64,000 bases of DNA from Halisarca cf. caerulea (taxonomy: Eukaryota; Porifera; Demospongiae; Chondrillida; Halisarcidae): assembly GCA_963170055.1 (NCBI GenBank), contig CAUJGJ010000016.1:537501-601500 (forward strand). The letters run 5' to 3'. A program made the translations under genes and the position numbers. This document shows positions 49,171 through 63,169 of this stretch, piece by piece. The notes under the pieces were generated by a model. The model searched no databases, had not been told where the DNA came from, and saw only the letters and a list, made by a program, of their open reading frames with translations. Positions within the stretch are counted from its first letter, which is position 1, and every line of letters begins with the position of its first letter.

Positions 49171-52100
49171 TCCCAGTAGACACACATGAAGTTTCTGAAG
49201 TGCTGTGGGCGTACTTGTGTAGTGTTGGATATGCTGGTGTTAATACCAATATTTGGCACTAGCACCACGCACATTCCCAGTGGACACACATGACCTTTCT
49301 GAAGTGCTGTAGGCGTATTTGTGTAGTGTTGGATATGCTGGTGCTAATACCAATATTTGGCACTAGCTCCACGCACATTCCCAGTGGACACACATGACCT
49401 TTCTGAAGTGCTGTGGGCGAATTTTTGTAGTGTTGGATATGCTGGTGCTAATACCAATATTTGGCACTAGCACCACGCACATTCCCAGTGGACACACATG
49501 ACCTTTCCGAAGTGCTGTGGGCGTATTTGTGTAGTGTTGGATATGCTGGTGCTAATACCAATATTTGGCACTAGCACCACGCACATTCCCTGTGGACACA
49601 CATAAAGTTTCTGAAGTGCTGTGGGCGTATTTGTGTAGTGTTGGATATGCTGGTGCTAATACCAATATTTGGCACTAGCACCACGCACATTCCCAGTGGA
49701 CACACATGAAGTTTCTGAAGTGCTGTGGGCGTATTTGTGTAGTGTTGGATATGCTGGTGCTAATACCAATATTTGGCACTAGCACCACGCACATTCCCAG
49801 TGGACACACATGAAGTTTCTTAACTTCTGTGGGCGTATTTGTGTAGTGTTGGATATGCTGGTGCTAATACCAATATTTGGCACTAACACCACGCACATTC
49901 CCAGTGGACACACATGACCTTTCTGAAGTGCTGTGGGCGTATTTGTGTAGTGTTGGATATGATGGTGCTAATACCAATATTTGGCACTAGCACCACGCAC
50001 ATTCCCAGTGGAAACACATGAAGTTTCTTAACTACTGTGGGCGTATTATTGAAGTGTTGGATATGCTGGTGCTAATAACAATATTTGACACTAGCACCAC
50101 GCACATTCCCAGTAGACACACATGAAGTTTCTTAACTACTGTGGGCGTATTTGTGTAATGTTGGATATGCTGGTGCTAATACCAATATTTGGCACTAGCA
50201 CCACGCACATTCCCAGTGGACACACATGACCTTTCTGAAGTAATGTGGGCGTATTTGTGTAGTGTTGGATATGCTGGTGCTAATACCAATATTTGGCACT
50301 AGCACCACGCACATTCCCAGTGGACACACATGAAGTTTCTGAAGTGCTGTGGCGTATTTGTGTAGTGTTGGATATGCTGGTGCTAATACCAATATTTGGC
50401 ACTAGCACCAAGCACATTCCCAGTGGAAACACATGAAGTTTCTTAACTACTGTGGGCGTATGTGTAGTGTTGGATATGCTGGTGCTAATACCAATATTTG
50501 GCACTAGCACCACGCACATTCCCAGTGGACACACATGAAGTTTATTAACTACTGTGGGCGTATTTTTGTAGTGTTGGATATGCTGGTGCTAATACCAATA
50601 TTTGGCACTAGCACCACGCACATTCCCAGTGGACACACATGACCTTTCCGAAGTGCTGTGGGCGTATTTGTGTAGTGTTGGATATGCTGGTGCTAATACC
50701 AATATTTGGCACTAGCACCACGCACATTCCCAGTAGACACACATGAAGTTTCTGAAGTGCTGTGGGCGTACTTGTGTAGTGTTGGATATGCTGGTGTTAA
50801 TACCAATATTTGGCACTAGCACCACGCACATTCCCAGTGGACACACATGACCTTTCTGAAGTGCTGTAGGCGTATTTGTGTAGTGTTGGATATGCTGGTG
50901 CTAATACCAATATTTGGCACTAGCTCCACGCACATTCCCAGTGGACACACATGACCTTTCTGAAGTGCTGTGGGCGAATTTGTGTAGTGTTGGATATGCT
51001 GGTGCAAATAACAATATTTGGCACTAGCTCCACGCACATTCCCAGTGGACACACATGACCTTTCTGAAGTGCTGTGGGCGTATTTGTGTAGTGTTGGATA
51101 TGCTGGTGCTAATACAAGTATTTGGCACTAGCACCACGCACATTCCCAGTGGACACACATAAAGTTTCTGAAGAGCTGTGGGCGTATTTGTGTAGTGTTG
51201 GATATGCTGGTGTTAATACCAATATTTGGCACTAGCACCACGCACATTCCCAGTGGACACACATGAAGTTTCTGAAGTGCTGTGGGCGTATTTGTGTAGT
51301 GTTTGATATGCTGGTGCTAATACCAATATTTGGCACTAGCACCACGCACATTCCCAGTGGACATACATGACCTTTCTGAAGTAATGTGGGCGTATTTGTG
51401 TAGTGTTGGATATGCTGGTGCAAATACCAATATTTGGCACTAGCACCACGCACATTCCCAGTGGACACACATGAAGTTTCTGAAGTGCTGTGGCGTATTT
51501 GTGTAGTGTTGGATATGCTGGTGCTAATACCAATATTTGGCACTAGCACCACGCACATTCCCAGTGGAAACACATGAAGTTTCTTAACTACTGTGGGCGT
51601 ATGTGTAGTGTTGGATATGCTGGTGCTAATACCAATATTTGGCACTAGCACCACGCACATTCCCAGTGGACACACATGAAGTTCATTAACTACTGTGGGC
51701 GTATTTTTGTAGTGTTGGATATGCTGGTGCTAATACCAATATTTGGCACTAGCACCACGCACATTCCCAGTGGACACACATGACCTTTCTGAAGTGCTGT
51801 GGGCGTATTTGTGTAGTGTTGGATATGCTGGTGCTAATACCAATATTTGGCACTAGGACCACGCGCATTCCCAGTGGACACACATGAAGTTTCTGAAGTG
51901 CTGTGGGCGTATTTGTGTAGTGTTGGATATGCTGGTGCTAATACCAATATTTGGCACTAGCACCACGCACATTCCCAGTAGACACACATGAAGTTTCTGA
52001 AGAGCTGTGGGCGTACTTGTGTAGTGTTGGATATGCTGGTGTTAATACCAATATTTGGCACTAGCACCACGCACATTCCCAGTGGACACACATGACCTTT

Positions 52101-53079
52101 CTGAAGTGCTGTAGGCGTATTTGTGTAGTGTTGGATATGCTGGTGCTAATACCAATATTTGGCACTAGCTCCACGCACATTCCCAGTGGACACACATGAC
52201 CTTTCTGAAGTGCTGTGGGCGAATTTTTGTAGTGTTGGATATGCTGGTGCTAATACCAATATTTGGCACTAGCACCACGCACATTCCCAGTGGACACACA
52301 TGACCTTTCCGAAGTGCTGTGGGCGTATTTGTGTAGTGTTGGATATGCTGGTGCTAATACCAATATTTGGCACTAGCACCACGCACATTCCCTGTGGACA
52401 CACATAAAGTTTCTGAAGTGCTGTGGGCGTATTTGTGTAGTGTTGGATATGCTGGTGCTAATACCAATATTTGGCACTAGCACCACGCACATTCCCAGTG
52501 GACACACATGAAGTTTCTGAAGTGCTGTGGGCGTATTTGTGTAGTGTTGGATATGCTGGTGCTAATACCAATATTTGGCACTAGCACCACGCACATTCCC
52601 AGTGGACACACATGAAGTTTCTTAACTTCTGTGGGCGTATTTGTGTAGTGTTGGATATGCTGGTGCTAATACCAATATTTGGCACTAACACCACGCACAT
52701 TCCCAGTGGACACACATGACCTTTCTGAAGTGCTGTGGGCGTATTTGTGTAGTGTTGGATATGATGGTGCTAATACCAATATTTGGCACTAGCACCACGC
52801 ACATTCCCAGTGGAAACAAATGAAGTTTCTTAACTACTGTGGGCGTATTATTGAAGTGTTGGATATGCTGGTGCTAATAACAATATTTGACACTAGCACC
52901 ACGCACATTCCCAGTAGACACACATGAAGTTTCTTAACTACTGTGGGCGTATTTGTGTAATGTTGGATATGCTGGTGCTAATACCAATATTTGGCACTAG
53001 CACCACGCACATTCCCAGTGGACACACATGACCTTTCTGAAGTAATGTGGGCGTATTTGTGTAGTGTTGGATATGCTGG

Positions 53080-56000
53080 TGCTAATACCAATATTTGGCA
53101 CTAGCACCACGCACATTCCCAGTGGACACACATGAAGTTTCTGAAGTGCTGTGGCGTATTTGTGTAGTGTTGGATATGCTGGTGCTAATACCAATATTTG
53201 GCACTAGCACCAAGCACATTCCCAGTGGACACACATGAAGTTTCTTAACTACTGTGGGCGTATGTGTAGTGTTGGATATGCTGGTGCTAATACCAATATT
53301 TGGCACTAGCACCACGCACATTCCCAGTGGACACACATGAAGTTTATTAACTACTGTGGGCGTATTTTTGTAGTGTTGGATATGCTGGTGCTAATACCAA
53401 TATTTGGCACTAGCACCACGCACATTCCCAGTGGACACACATGACCTTTCTGAAGTAATGTGGGCGTATTTGTGTAGTGTTGGATATGCTGGTGCTAATA
53501 CCAATATTTGGCACTAGGACCACGCGCATTCCCAGTGGACACACATGAAGTTTCTGAAGTGCTGTGGGCGTATTTGTGTAGTGTTGGATATGCTGGTGCT
53601 AATACCAATATTTGGCACTAGCACCATGCACATTCCCAGTAGACACACATGAAGTTTCTGTAGTGCTGTGGGCGTACTTGTGTAGTGTTGGATATGCTGG
53701 TGCTAATACCAATATTTGGCACTAGCACCACGCACATTCCCAGTGGACACACATGACCTTTCTGAAGTGCTGTAGGCGTATTTGTGTAGTGTTGGATATG
53801 CTGGTGCTAATACCAATATTTGGCACTAGCTCCACGCACATTCCCAGTGGACACACATGACCTTTCTGAAGTGCTGTGGGCGAATTTGTGTAGTGTTGGA
53901 TATGCTGGTGCAAATAACAATATTTGGCACTAGCTCCACGCACATTCCCAGTGGACACACATGACCTTTCTGAAGTGCTGTGGGCGTATTTGTGTAGTGT
54001 TGGATATGCTGGTGCTAATACCAATATTTGGCACTAGCACCACGCACATTCCCAGTGGACACACATAAAGTTTCTGAGGAGCTGTGGGCGTATTTGTGTA
54101 GTGTTGGATATGCTGGTGCTAATACCAATATTTGGCACTAGCACCACGCACATTCCCAGTGGACACACATGAAGTTTCTGAAGTGCTGTGGGCGTATTTG
54201 TGTAGTGTTGGATATGCTGGTGCTAATACCAATATTTGGCACTAGCACCACGCACATTCCCAGTGGACATACATGACCTTTCTGAAGTAATGTGGGCGTA
54301 TTTGTGTAGTGTTGGATATGCTGGTGCAAATACCAATATTTGGCACTAGCACCACGCACATTCCCAGTGGACACACATGAAGTTTCTGAAGTGCTGTGGC
54401 GTATTTGTGTAGTGTTGGATATGCTGGTGCTAATACCAATATTTGGCACTAGCACCACGCACATTCCCAGTGGAAACACATGAAGTTTCTTAACTACTGT
54501 GGGCGTATGTGTAGTGTTGGATATGCTGGTGCTAATACCAATATTTGGCACTAGCACCACGCACATTCCCAGTGGACACACATGAAGTTCATTAACTACT
54601 GTGGGCGTATTTTTGTAGTGTTGGATATGCTGGTGCTAATACCAATATTTGGCACTAGCACCACGCACATTCCCAGTGGACACACATGACCTTTCTGAAG
54701 TGCTGTGGGCGTATTTGTGTAGTGTTGGATATGCTGGTGCTAATACCAATATTTGGCACTAGGACCACGCGCATTCCCAGTGGACACACATGAAGTTTCT
54801 GAAGTGCTGTGGGCGTATTTGTGTAGTGTTGGATATGCTGGTGCTAATACCAATATTTGGCACTAGCACCACGCACATTCCCAGTAGACACACATGAAGT
54901 TTCTGAAGTGCTGTGGGCGTACTTGTGTAGTGTTGGATATGCTGGTGTTAATACCAATATTTGGCACTAGCACCACGCACATTCCCAGTGGACACACATG
55001 ACCTTTCTGAAGTGCTGTAGGCGTATTTGTGTAGTGTTGGATATGCTGGTGCTAATACCAATATTTGGCACTAGCTCCACGCACATTCCCAGTGGACACA
55101 CATGACCTTTCTGAAGTGCTGTGGGCGAATTTGTGTAGTGTTGGATATGCTGGTGCTAATACCAATATTTGGCACTAGCACCACGCACATTCCCAGTGGA
55201 CACACATGACCTTTCCGAAGTGCTGTGGGCGTATTTGTGTAGTGTTGGATATGCTGGTGCTAATACCAATATTTGGCACTAGCACCACACACATTCCCTG
55301 TGGACACACATAAAGTTTCTGAAGTGCTGTGGGCGTATTTGTGTAGTGTTGGATATGCTGGTGCTAATACCAATATTTGGCACTAGCACCACGCACATTC
55401 CCAGTGGACACACATGAAGTTTCTGAAGTGCTGTGGGCGTATTTGTGCAGTGTTGGATATGCTGGTGCTAATACCAATATTTGGCACTAGGACCACGCAC
55501 ATTCCCAGTGGACACACATGAAGTTTCTTAACTTCTGTGGGCGTATTTGTGTAGTGTTGGATATGCTGGTGCTAATACCAATATTTGGCACTAACACCAC
55601 GCACATTCCCAGTGGACACACATGACCTTTCTGAAGTGCTGTGGGCGTATTTGTGTAGTGTTGGATATGATGGTGCTAATACCAATATTTGGCACTAGCA
55701 CCACGCACATTCCCAGTGGAAACACATGAAGTTTCTTAACTACTGTGGGCGTATTATTGAAGTGTTGGATATGCTGGTGCTAATAACAATATTTGACACT
55801 AGCACCACGCACATTCCCAGTAGACACACATGAAGTTTCTTAACTACTGTGGGCGTATTTGTGTAATGTTGGATATGCTGGTGCTAATACCAATATTTGG
55901 CACTAGCACCACGCACATTCCCAGTGGACACACATGACCTTTCTCAAGTAATGTGGGCGTATTTGTGTAGTGTTGGATATGCTGGTGCTAATACCAATAT

Positions 56001-59000
56001 TTGGCACTAGCACCACGCACATTCCCAGTGGACACACGTGAAGTTTCTGAAGTGCTGTGGCGTATTTGTGTAGTGTTGGATATGCTGGTGCTAATACCAA
56101 TATTTGGCACTAGCACCAAGCACATTCCCAGTGGAAACACATGAAGTTTCTTAACTACTGTGGGCGTATGTGTAGTGTTGGATATGCTGGTGCTAATACC
56201 AATATTTGGCACTAGCACCACGCACATTCCCAGTGGACACACATGAAGCTTATTAACTACTGTGGGCGTATTTTTGTAGTGTTGGATATGCTGGTGCTAA
56301 TACCAATATTTGGCACTAGCACCACGCACATTCCCAGTAGACACACATGAAGTTTCTGAAGTGCTGTGGGCGTACTTGTGTAGTGTTGGATATGCTGGTG
56401 CTAATACCAATATTTAGCACTAGCACCACGCACATTCCCAGTGGACACACATGACCTTTCTGAAGTGCTGTAGGCGTATTTGTGTAGTGTTGGATATGCT
56501 GGTGCTAATACCAATATTTGGCACTAGCTCCACGCACATTCCCAGTGGACACACATGACCTTTCTGAAGTGCTGTGGGCGAATTTGTGTAGTGTTGGATA
56601 TGCTGGTGCTAATACCAATATTTGGCACTAGCACAACGCACATTCCCAGTGGACACATATAAAGTTTCTGAAGTGCTGTGGGCGTATTTGTGTAGTGTTG
56701 GATATGCTGGTGCTAATACCAATATTTGGCACTAGCACCACGCACATTCCCAGTGGACACACATGAAGTTTCTGAAGTGCTGTGGGCGTATTTGTGTAGT
56801 GTTGGATATGCTGGTGCTAATACCAATATTTGGCACTAGCACCACGCACATTCCCAGTTGACACACATGAAGTTTCTTAACTTCTGTGGGCGTATTTGTG
56901 TAATGTTGGATATGCTGGTGCTAATACCAATATTTGGCACTAACACCACGCACATTCCCAGTGGACACACGTGAAGTTTATTAACTACTGTGGGCGTATT
57001 TTTGTAGTGTTGGATATGCTGGTGCTAATACCAATATTTGGCACTAGCACCACGCACATTCCCAGTGGACACACATGACCTTTCTGAAGTGCTGTGGGCG
57101 TATTTGTGTAGTGTTGGATATGCTGGTGCTAATACCAATATTTGGCACTAGCACCACGCGCATTCCCAGTGGACACACATGAAGTTTCTGAAGTGCTGTG
57201 GGCGTATTTGTGTAGTGTTGGATATGCTGGTGCTAATACCAATATTTGGCACTAGCACCACGCACATTCCCAGTGGACACACATGAAGTTTCTGAAGTGC
57301 TGTGGCGTATTTGTGTAGTGTTGGATATGCTGGTGCTAATACCAATATTTGGCACTAGCACCAAGCACATTCCCAGTGGACACACATGAAGTTTCTTAAC
57401 TACTGTGGGCGTATGTGTAGTGTTGGATATGCTGGTGCTAATACCAATATTTGGCACTAGCACCACGCACATTCCCAGTGGACACACATGAAGTTTATTA
57501 ACTACTGTGGGCGTATTTTTGTAGTGTTGGATATGCTGGTGCTAATACCAATATTTGGCACTAGCACCACGCACATTCCCAGTGGACACACATGACCTTT
57601 CTGAAGTAATGTGGGCGTATTTGTGTAGTGTTGGATATGCTGGTGCTAATACCAATATTTGGCACTAGGACCACGCGCATTCCCAGTGGACACACATGAA
57701 GTTTCTGAAGTGCTGTGGGCGTATTTGTGTAGTGTTGGATATGCTGGTGCTAATACCAATATTTGGCACTAGCACCATGCACATTCCCAGTAGACACACA
57801 TGAAGTTTCTGTAGTGCTGTGGGCGTACTTGTGTAGTGTTGGATATGCTGGTGCTAATACCAATATTTGGCACTAGCACCACGCACATTCCCAGTGGACA
57901 CACATGACCTTTCTGAAGTGCTGTAGGCGTATTTGTGTAGTGTTGGATATGCTGGTGCTAATACCAATATTTGGCACTAGCTCCACGCACATTCCCAGTG
58001 GACACACATGACCTTTCTGAAGTGCTGTGGGCGAATTTGTGTAGTGTTGGATATGCTGGTGCAAATAACAATATTTGGCACTAGCTCCACGCACATTCCC
58101 AGTGGACACACATGACCTTTCTGAAGTGCTGTGGGCGTATTTGTGTAGTGTTGGATATGCTGGTGCTAATACCAATATTTGGCACTAGCACCACACACAT
58201 TCCCAGTGGACACACATAAAGTTTCTGAGGAGCTGTGGGCGTATTTGTGTAGTGTTGGATATGCTGGTGCTAATACCAATATTTGGCACTAGCACCACGC
58301 ACATTCCCAGTGGACACACATGAAGTTTCTGAAGTGCTGTGGGCGTATTTGTGTAGTGTTGGATATGCTGGTGCTAATACCAATATTTGGCACTAGCACC
58401 ACGCACATTCCCAGTGGACATACATGACCTTTCTGAAGTAATGTGGGCGTATTTGTGTAGTGTTGGATATGCTGGTGCAAATACCAATATTTGGCACTAG
58501 CACCACGCACATTCCCAGTGGACACACATGAAGTTTCTGAAGTGCTGTGGCGTATTTGTGTAGTGTTGGATATGCTGGTGCTAATACCAATATTTGGCAC
58601 TAGCACCACGCACATTCCCAGTGGAAACACATGAAGTTTCTTAACTACTGTGGGCGTATGTGTAGTGTTGGATATGCTGTTGCTAATACCAATATTTGGC
58701 ACTAGCACCACGCACATTCCCAGTGGACACACATGAAGTTCATTAACTACTGTGGGCGTATTTTTGTAGTGTTGGATATGCTGGTGCTAATACCAATATT
58801 TGGCACTAGCACCACGCACATTCCCAGTGGACACACATGACCTTTCTGAAGTGCTGTGGGCGTATTTGTGTAGTGTTGGATATGCTGGTGCTAATACCAA
58901 TATTTGGCACTAGGACCACGCGCATTCCCAGTGGACACACATGAAGTTTCTGAAGTGCTGTGGGCGTATTTGTGTAGTGTTGGATATGCTGGTGCTAATA

Positions 59001-60480
59001 CCAATATTTGGCACTAGCACCACGCACATTCCCAGTAGACACACATGAAGTTTCTGAAGTGCTGTGGGCGTACTTGTGTAGTGTTGGATATGCTGGTGTT
59101 AATACCAATATTTGGCACTAGCACCACGCACATTCCCAGTGGACACACATGACCTTTCTGAAGTGCTGTAGGCGTATTTGTGTAGTGTTGGATATGCTGG
59201 TGCTAATACCAATATTTGGCACTAGCTCCACGCACATTCCCAGTGGACACACATGACCTTTCTGAAGTGCTGTGGGCGAATTTGTGTAGTGTTGGATATG
59301 CTGGTGCTAATACCAATATTTGGCACTAGCACCACGCACATTCCCAGTGGACACACATGACCTTTCCGAAGTGCTGTGGGCGTATTTGTGTAGTGTTGGA
59401 TATGCTGGTGCTAATACCAATATTTGGCACTAGCACCACACACATTCCCTGTGGACACACATAAAGTTTCTGAAGTGCTGTGGGCGTATTTGTGTAGTGT
59501 TGGATATGCTGGTGCTAATACCAATATTTGGCACTAGCACCACGCACATTCCCAGTGGACACACATGAAGTTTCTGAAGTGCTGTGGGCGTATTTGTGCA
59601 GTGTTGGATATGCTGGTGCTAATACCAATATTTGGCACTAGGACCACGCACATTCCCAGTGGACACACATGAAGTTTCTTAACTTCTGTGGGCGTATTTG
59701 TGTAGTGTTGGATATGCTGGTGCTAATACCAATATTTGGCACTAACACCACGCACATTCCCAGTGGACACACATGACCTTTCTGAAGTGCTGTGGGCGTA
59801 TTTGTGTAGTGTTGGATATGATGGTGCTAATACCAATATTTGGCACTAGCACCACGCACATTCCCAGTGGAAACACATGAAGTTTCTTAACTACTGTGGG
59901 CGTATTATTGAAGTGTTGGATATGCTGGTGCTAATAACAATATTTGACACTAGCACCACGCACATTCCCAGTAGACACACATGAAGTTTCTTAACTACTG
60001 TGGGCGTATTTGTGTAATGTTGGATATGCTGGTGCTAATACCAATATTTGGCACTAGCACCACGCACATTCCCAGTGGACACACATGACCTTTCTCAAGT
60101 AATGTGGGCGTATTTGTGTAGTGTTGGATATGCTGGTGCTAATACCAATATTTGGCACTAGCACCACGCACATTCCCAGTGGACACACGTGAAGTTTCTG
60201 AAGTGCTGTGGCGTATTTGTGTAGTGTTGGATATGCTGGTGCTAATACCAATATTTGGCACTAGCACCAAGCACATTCCCAGTGGAAACACATGAAGTTT
60301 CTTAACTACTGTGGGCGTATGTGTAGTGTTGGATATGCTGGTGCTAATACCAATATTTGGCACTAGCACCACGCACATTCCCAGTGGACACACATGAAGT
60401 TTATTAACTACTGTGGGCGTATTTTTGTAGTGTTGGATATGCTGGTGCTAATACCAATATTTGGCACTAGCACCACGCAC
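53080..60480 (+). repeat. Duplicated block at a 4151-bp offset (40 monomers)
   Basis: About 53,080-56,330 recurs at about 57,230-60,480. It contains 3.2 kb of matched order, including CAAGTAATG (55943 region) and the rare CACACGTGAAG monomer in the later part. The length is 40 x 104 minus 9, as expected if three marker pairs with 1- and 2-bp deletions are included. It partly overlaps older 2802- and 2906-bp offsets. Confidence 0.8.
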
Positions 60481-62130
60481 ATTCCCAGTGGACACACATG
60501 ACCTTTCTGAAGTAATGTGGGCGTATTTGTGTAGTGTTGGATATGCTGGTGCTAATACCAATATTTGGCACTAGGACCACGCGCATTCCCAGTGGACACA
60601 CATGGAGTTTCTGAAGTGCTGTGGGCGTATTTGTGTAGTGTTGGATATGCTGGTGCTAATACCAATATTTGGCACTAGCACCACGCACATTCCCAGTAGA
60701 CACACATGAAGTTTCTGAAGTGCTGTGGGCGTACTTGTGTAGTGTTGGATATGCTGGTGCTAATACCAATATTTAGCACTAGCACCACGCACATTCCCAG
60801 TGGACACACATGACCTTTCTGAAGTGCTGTAGGCGTATTTGTGTAGTGTTGGATATGCTGGTGCTAATACCAATATTTGGCACTAGCTCCACGCACATTC
60901 CCAGTGGACACACATGACCTTTCTGAAGTGCTGTGGGCGAATTTGTGTAGTGTTGGATATGCTGGTGCAAATAACAATATTTGGCACTAGCTCCACGCAC
61001 ATTCCCAGTGGACACACATGACCTTTCTGAAGTGCTGTGGGCGTATTTGTGTAGTGTTGGATATGCTGGTGCTAATACCAATATTTGGCACTAGCACCAC
61101 GCACATTCCCAGTGGACACATATAAAGTTTCTGAAGTGCTGTGGGCGTATTTGTGTAGTGTTGGATATGCTGGTGCTAATACCAATATTTGGCACTAGCA
61201 CCACGCACATTCCCAGTGGACACACATGAAGTTTCTGAAGTGCTGTGGGCGTATTTGTGTAGTGTTGGATATGCTGGTGCTAATACCAATATTTGGCACT
61301 AGCACCACGCACATTCCCAGTGGACACACATGAAGTTTCTTAACTTCTGTGGGCGTATTTGTGTAATGTTGGATATGCTGGTGCTAATACCAATATTTGG
61401 CACTAACACCACGCACATTCCCAGTGGACACACGTGAAGTTTATTAACTACTGTGGGCGTATTTTTGTAGTGTTGGATATGCTGGTGCTAATACCAATAT
61501 TTGGCACTAGCACCACGCACATTCCCAGTGGACACACATGACCTTTCTGAAGTGCTGTGGGCGTATTTGTGTAGTGTTGGATATGCTGGTGCTAATACCA
61601 ATATTTGGCACTAGCACCACGCGCATTCCCAGTGGACACACATGAAGTTTCTGAAGTGCTGTGGGCGTATTTGTGTAGTGTTGGATATGCTGGTGCTAAT
61701 ACCAATATTTGGCAATAGCACCACGCACATTCCCAGTAGACACACATGAAGTTTCTGAAGTGCTGTGGGCGTACTTGTGTAGTGTTGGATATGCTGGTGC
61801 TAATACCAATATTTGGCACTAGCACCACGCACATTCCCAGTGGACACACATGACCTTTCTGAAGTGCTGTAGGCGTATTTGTGTAGTGTTGGATATGCTG
61901 GTGCTAATACCAATATTTGGCACTAGCACCACGCACATTCCCAGTGGACACACATAAAGTTTCTGAAGTGCTGTGGGCGTATTTGTGTAGTGTTGGATAT
62001 GCTGGTGCTAATACCGATATTTGGCACTAGCACCACGCACATTCCCAGTGGACACACATGAAGTTTCTGAAGTGCTGTGGGCGTATTTGTGTAGTGTTGG
62101 ATATGCTGGTGCTAATACCAATATTTGGCA

Positions 62131-63169
62131 CTAGCACCACGCACATTCCCAGTGGACACACATGAAGTTTCTTAACTTCTGTGGGCGTATTTGTGTAATG
62201 TTGGATATGCTGGTGCTAATACCAATATTTTTACTAACACCACGCACATTCCCAGTGGACACACATGACCTTTCTGAAGTTCTGTTTGCGTATTTGTGTA
62301 GTGTCGGATATGCTGGTGCTAATACCAATATTTGGCACTAGCACCACGCACATTCCCAGTGGAAACACATGAAGTTTCTTAACTACTGTGGGCGTATTAT
62401 TGAAGTGTTGGATATGCTGGTGCTAATAACAATATTTGACACTAGCACCACGCACATTCCCAGTAGACACACATGTAGTTTCTTAACTACTGTGGGCGTA
62501 TTTGTGTAATGTTGGATATGCTGGTGCTAATACCAATATTTGGCACTAGCACCACGCACATTCCCAGTGGACACACATGAAGTTTCTGAAGTGCTGTGGG
62601 CGTATTTGTGTAGTGTTGGATATGCTGGTGCTAATACCAATATTTGGCACTAGCACCACGCACATTCCCAGTGGACACACATGAAGTTTCTTAACTTCTG
62701 TGGGCGTATTTGTGTAATGTTGGATATGCTGGTGCTAATACCAATATTTGGACTAACACCACGCACATTCCCAGTGGACACACATGACCTTTCTGAAGTT
62801 CTGTTTGCGTATTTGTGTAGTGTCGGATATGCTGGTGCTAATACCAATATTTGGCACTAGCACCACGCACATTCCCAGTGGAAACACATGAAGTTTCTTA
62901 ACTACTGTGGGCGTATTATTGAAGTGTTGGATATGCTGGTGCTAATAACAATATTTGACACTAGCACCACGCACATTCCCAGTAGACACATATGTAGTTT
63001 CTTAACTACTGTGGGCGTATTTGTGTAATGTTGGATATGCTGGTGCTAATACCAATATTTGGCACTAGCACCACGCACATTCCCAGTGGACACACATGAC
63101 CTTTCTGAAGTGCTGTGGGCGTATTTGTGTAGTGTTGGATATGCTGGTGCTAATACCAATATTTGGCAC
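62131..63169 (+). repeat. 519-bp higher-order repeat (5 monomers), two tandem copies
   Basis: CTGTTTGCGTATTTG followed by GTGTCGG occurs at 62281 and 62800. One monomer in each copy is 1 bp short near ATATTT-ACTAAC, but the exact bases differ between copies (TTTTTACTAA against TTTGGACTAA). Confidence 0.85.
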
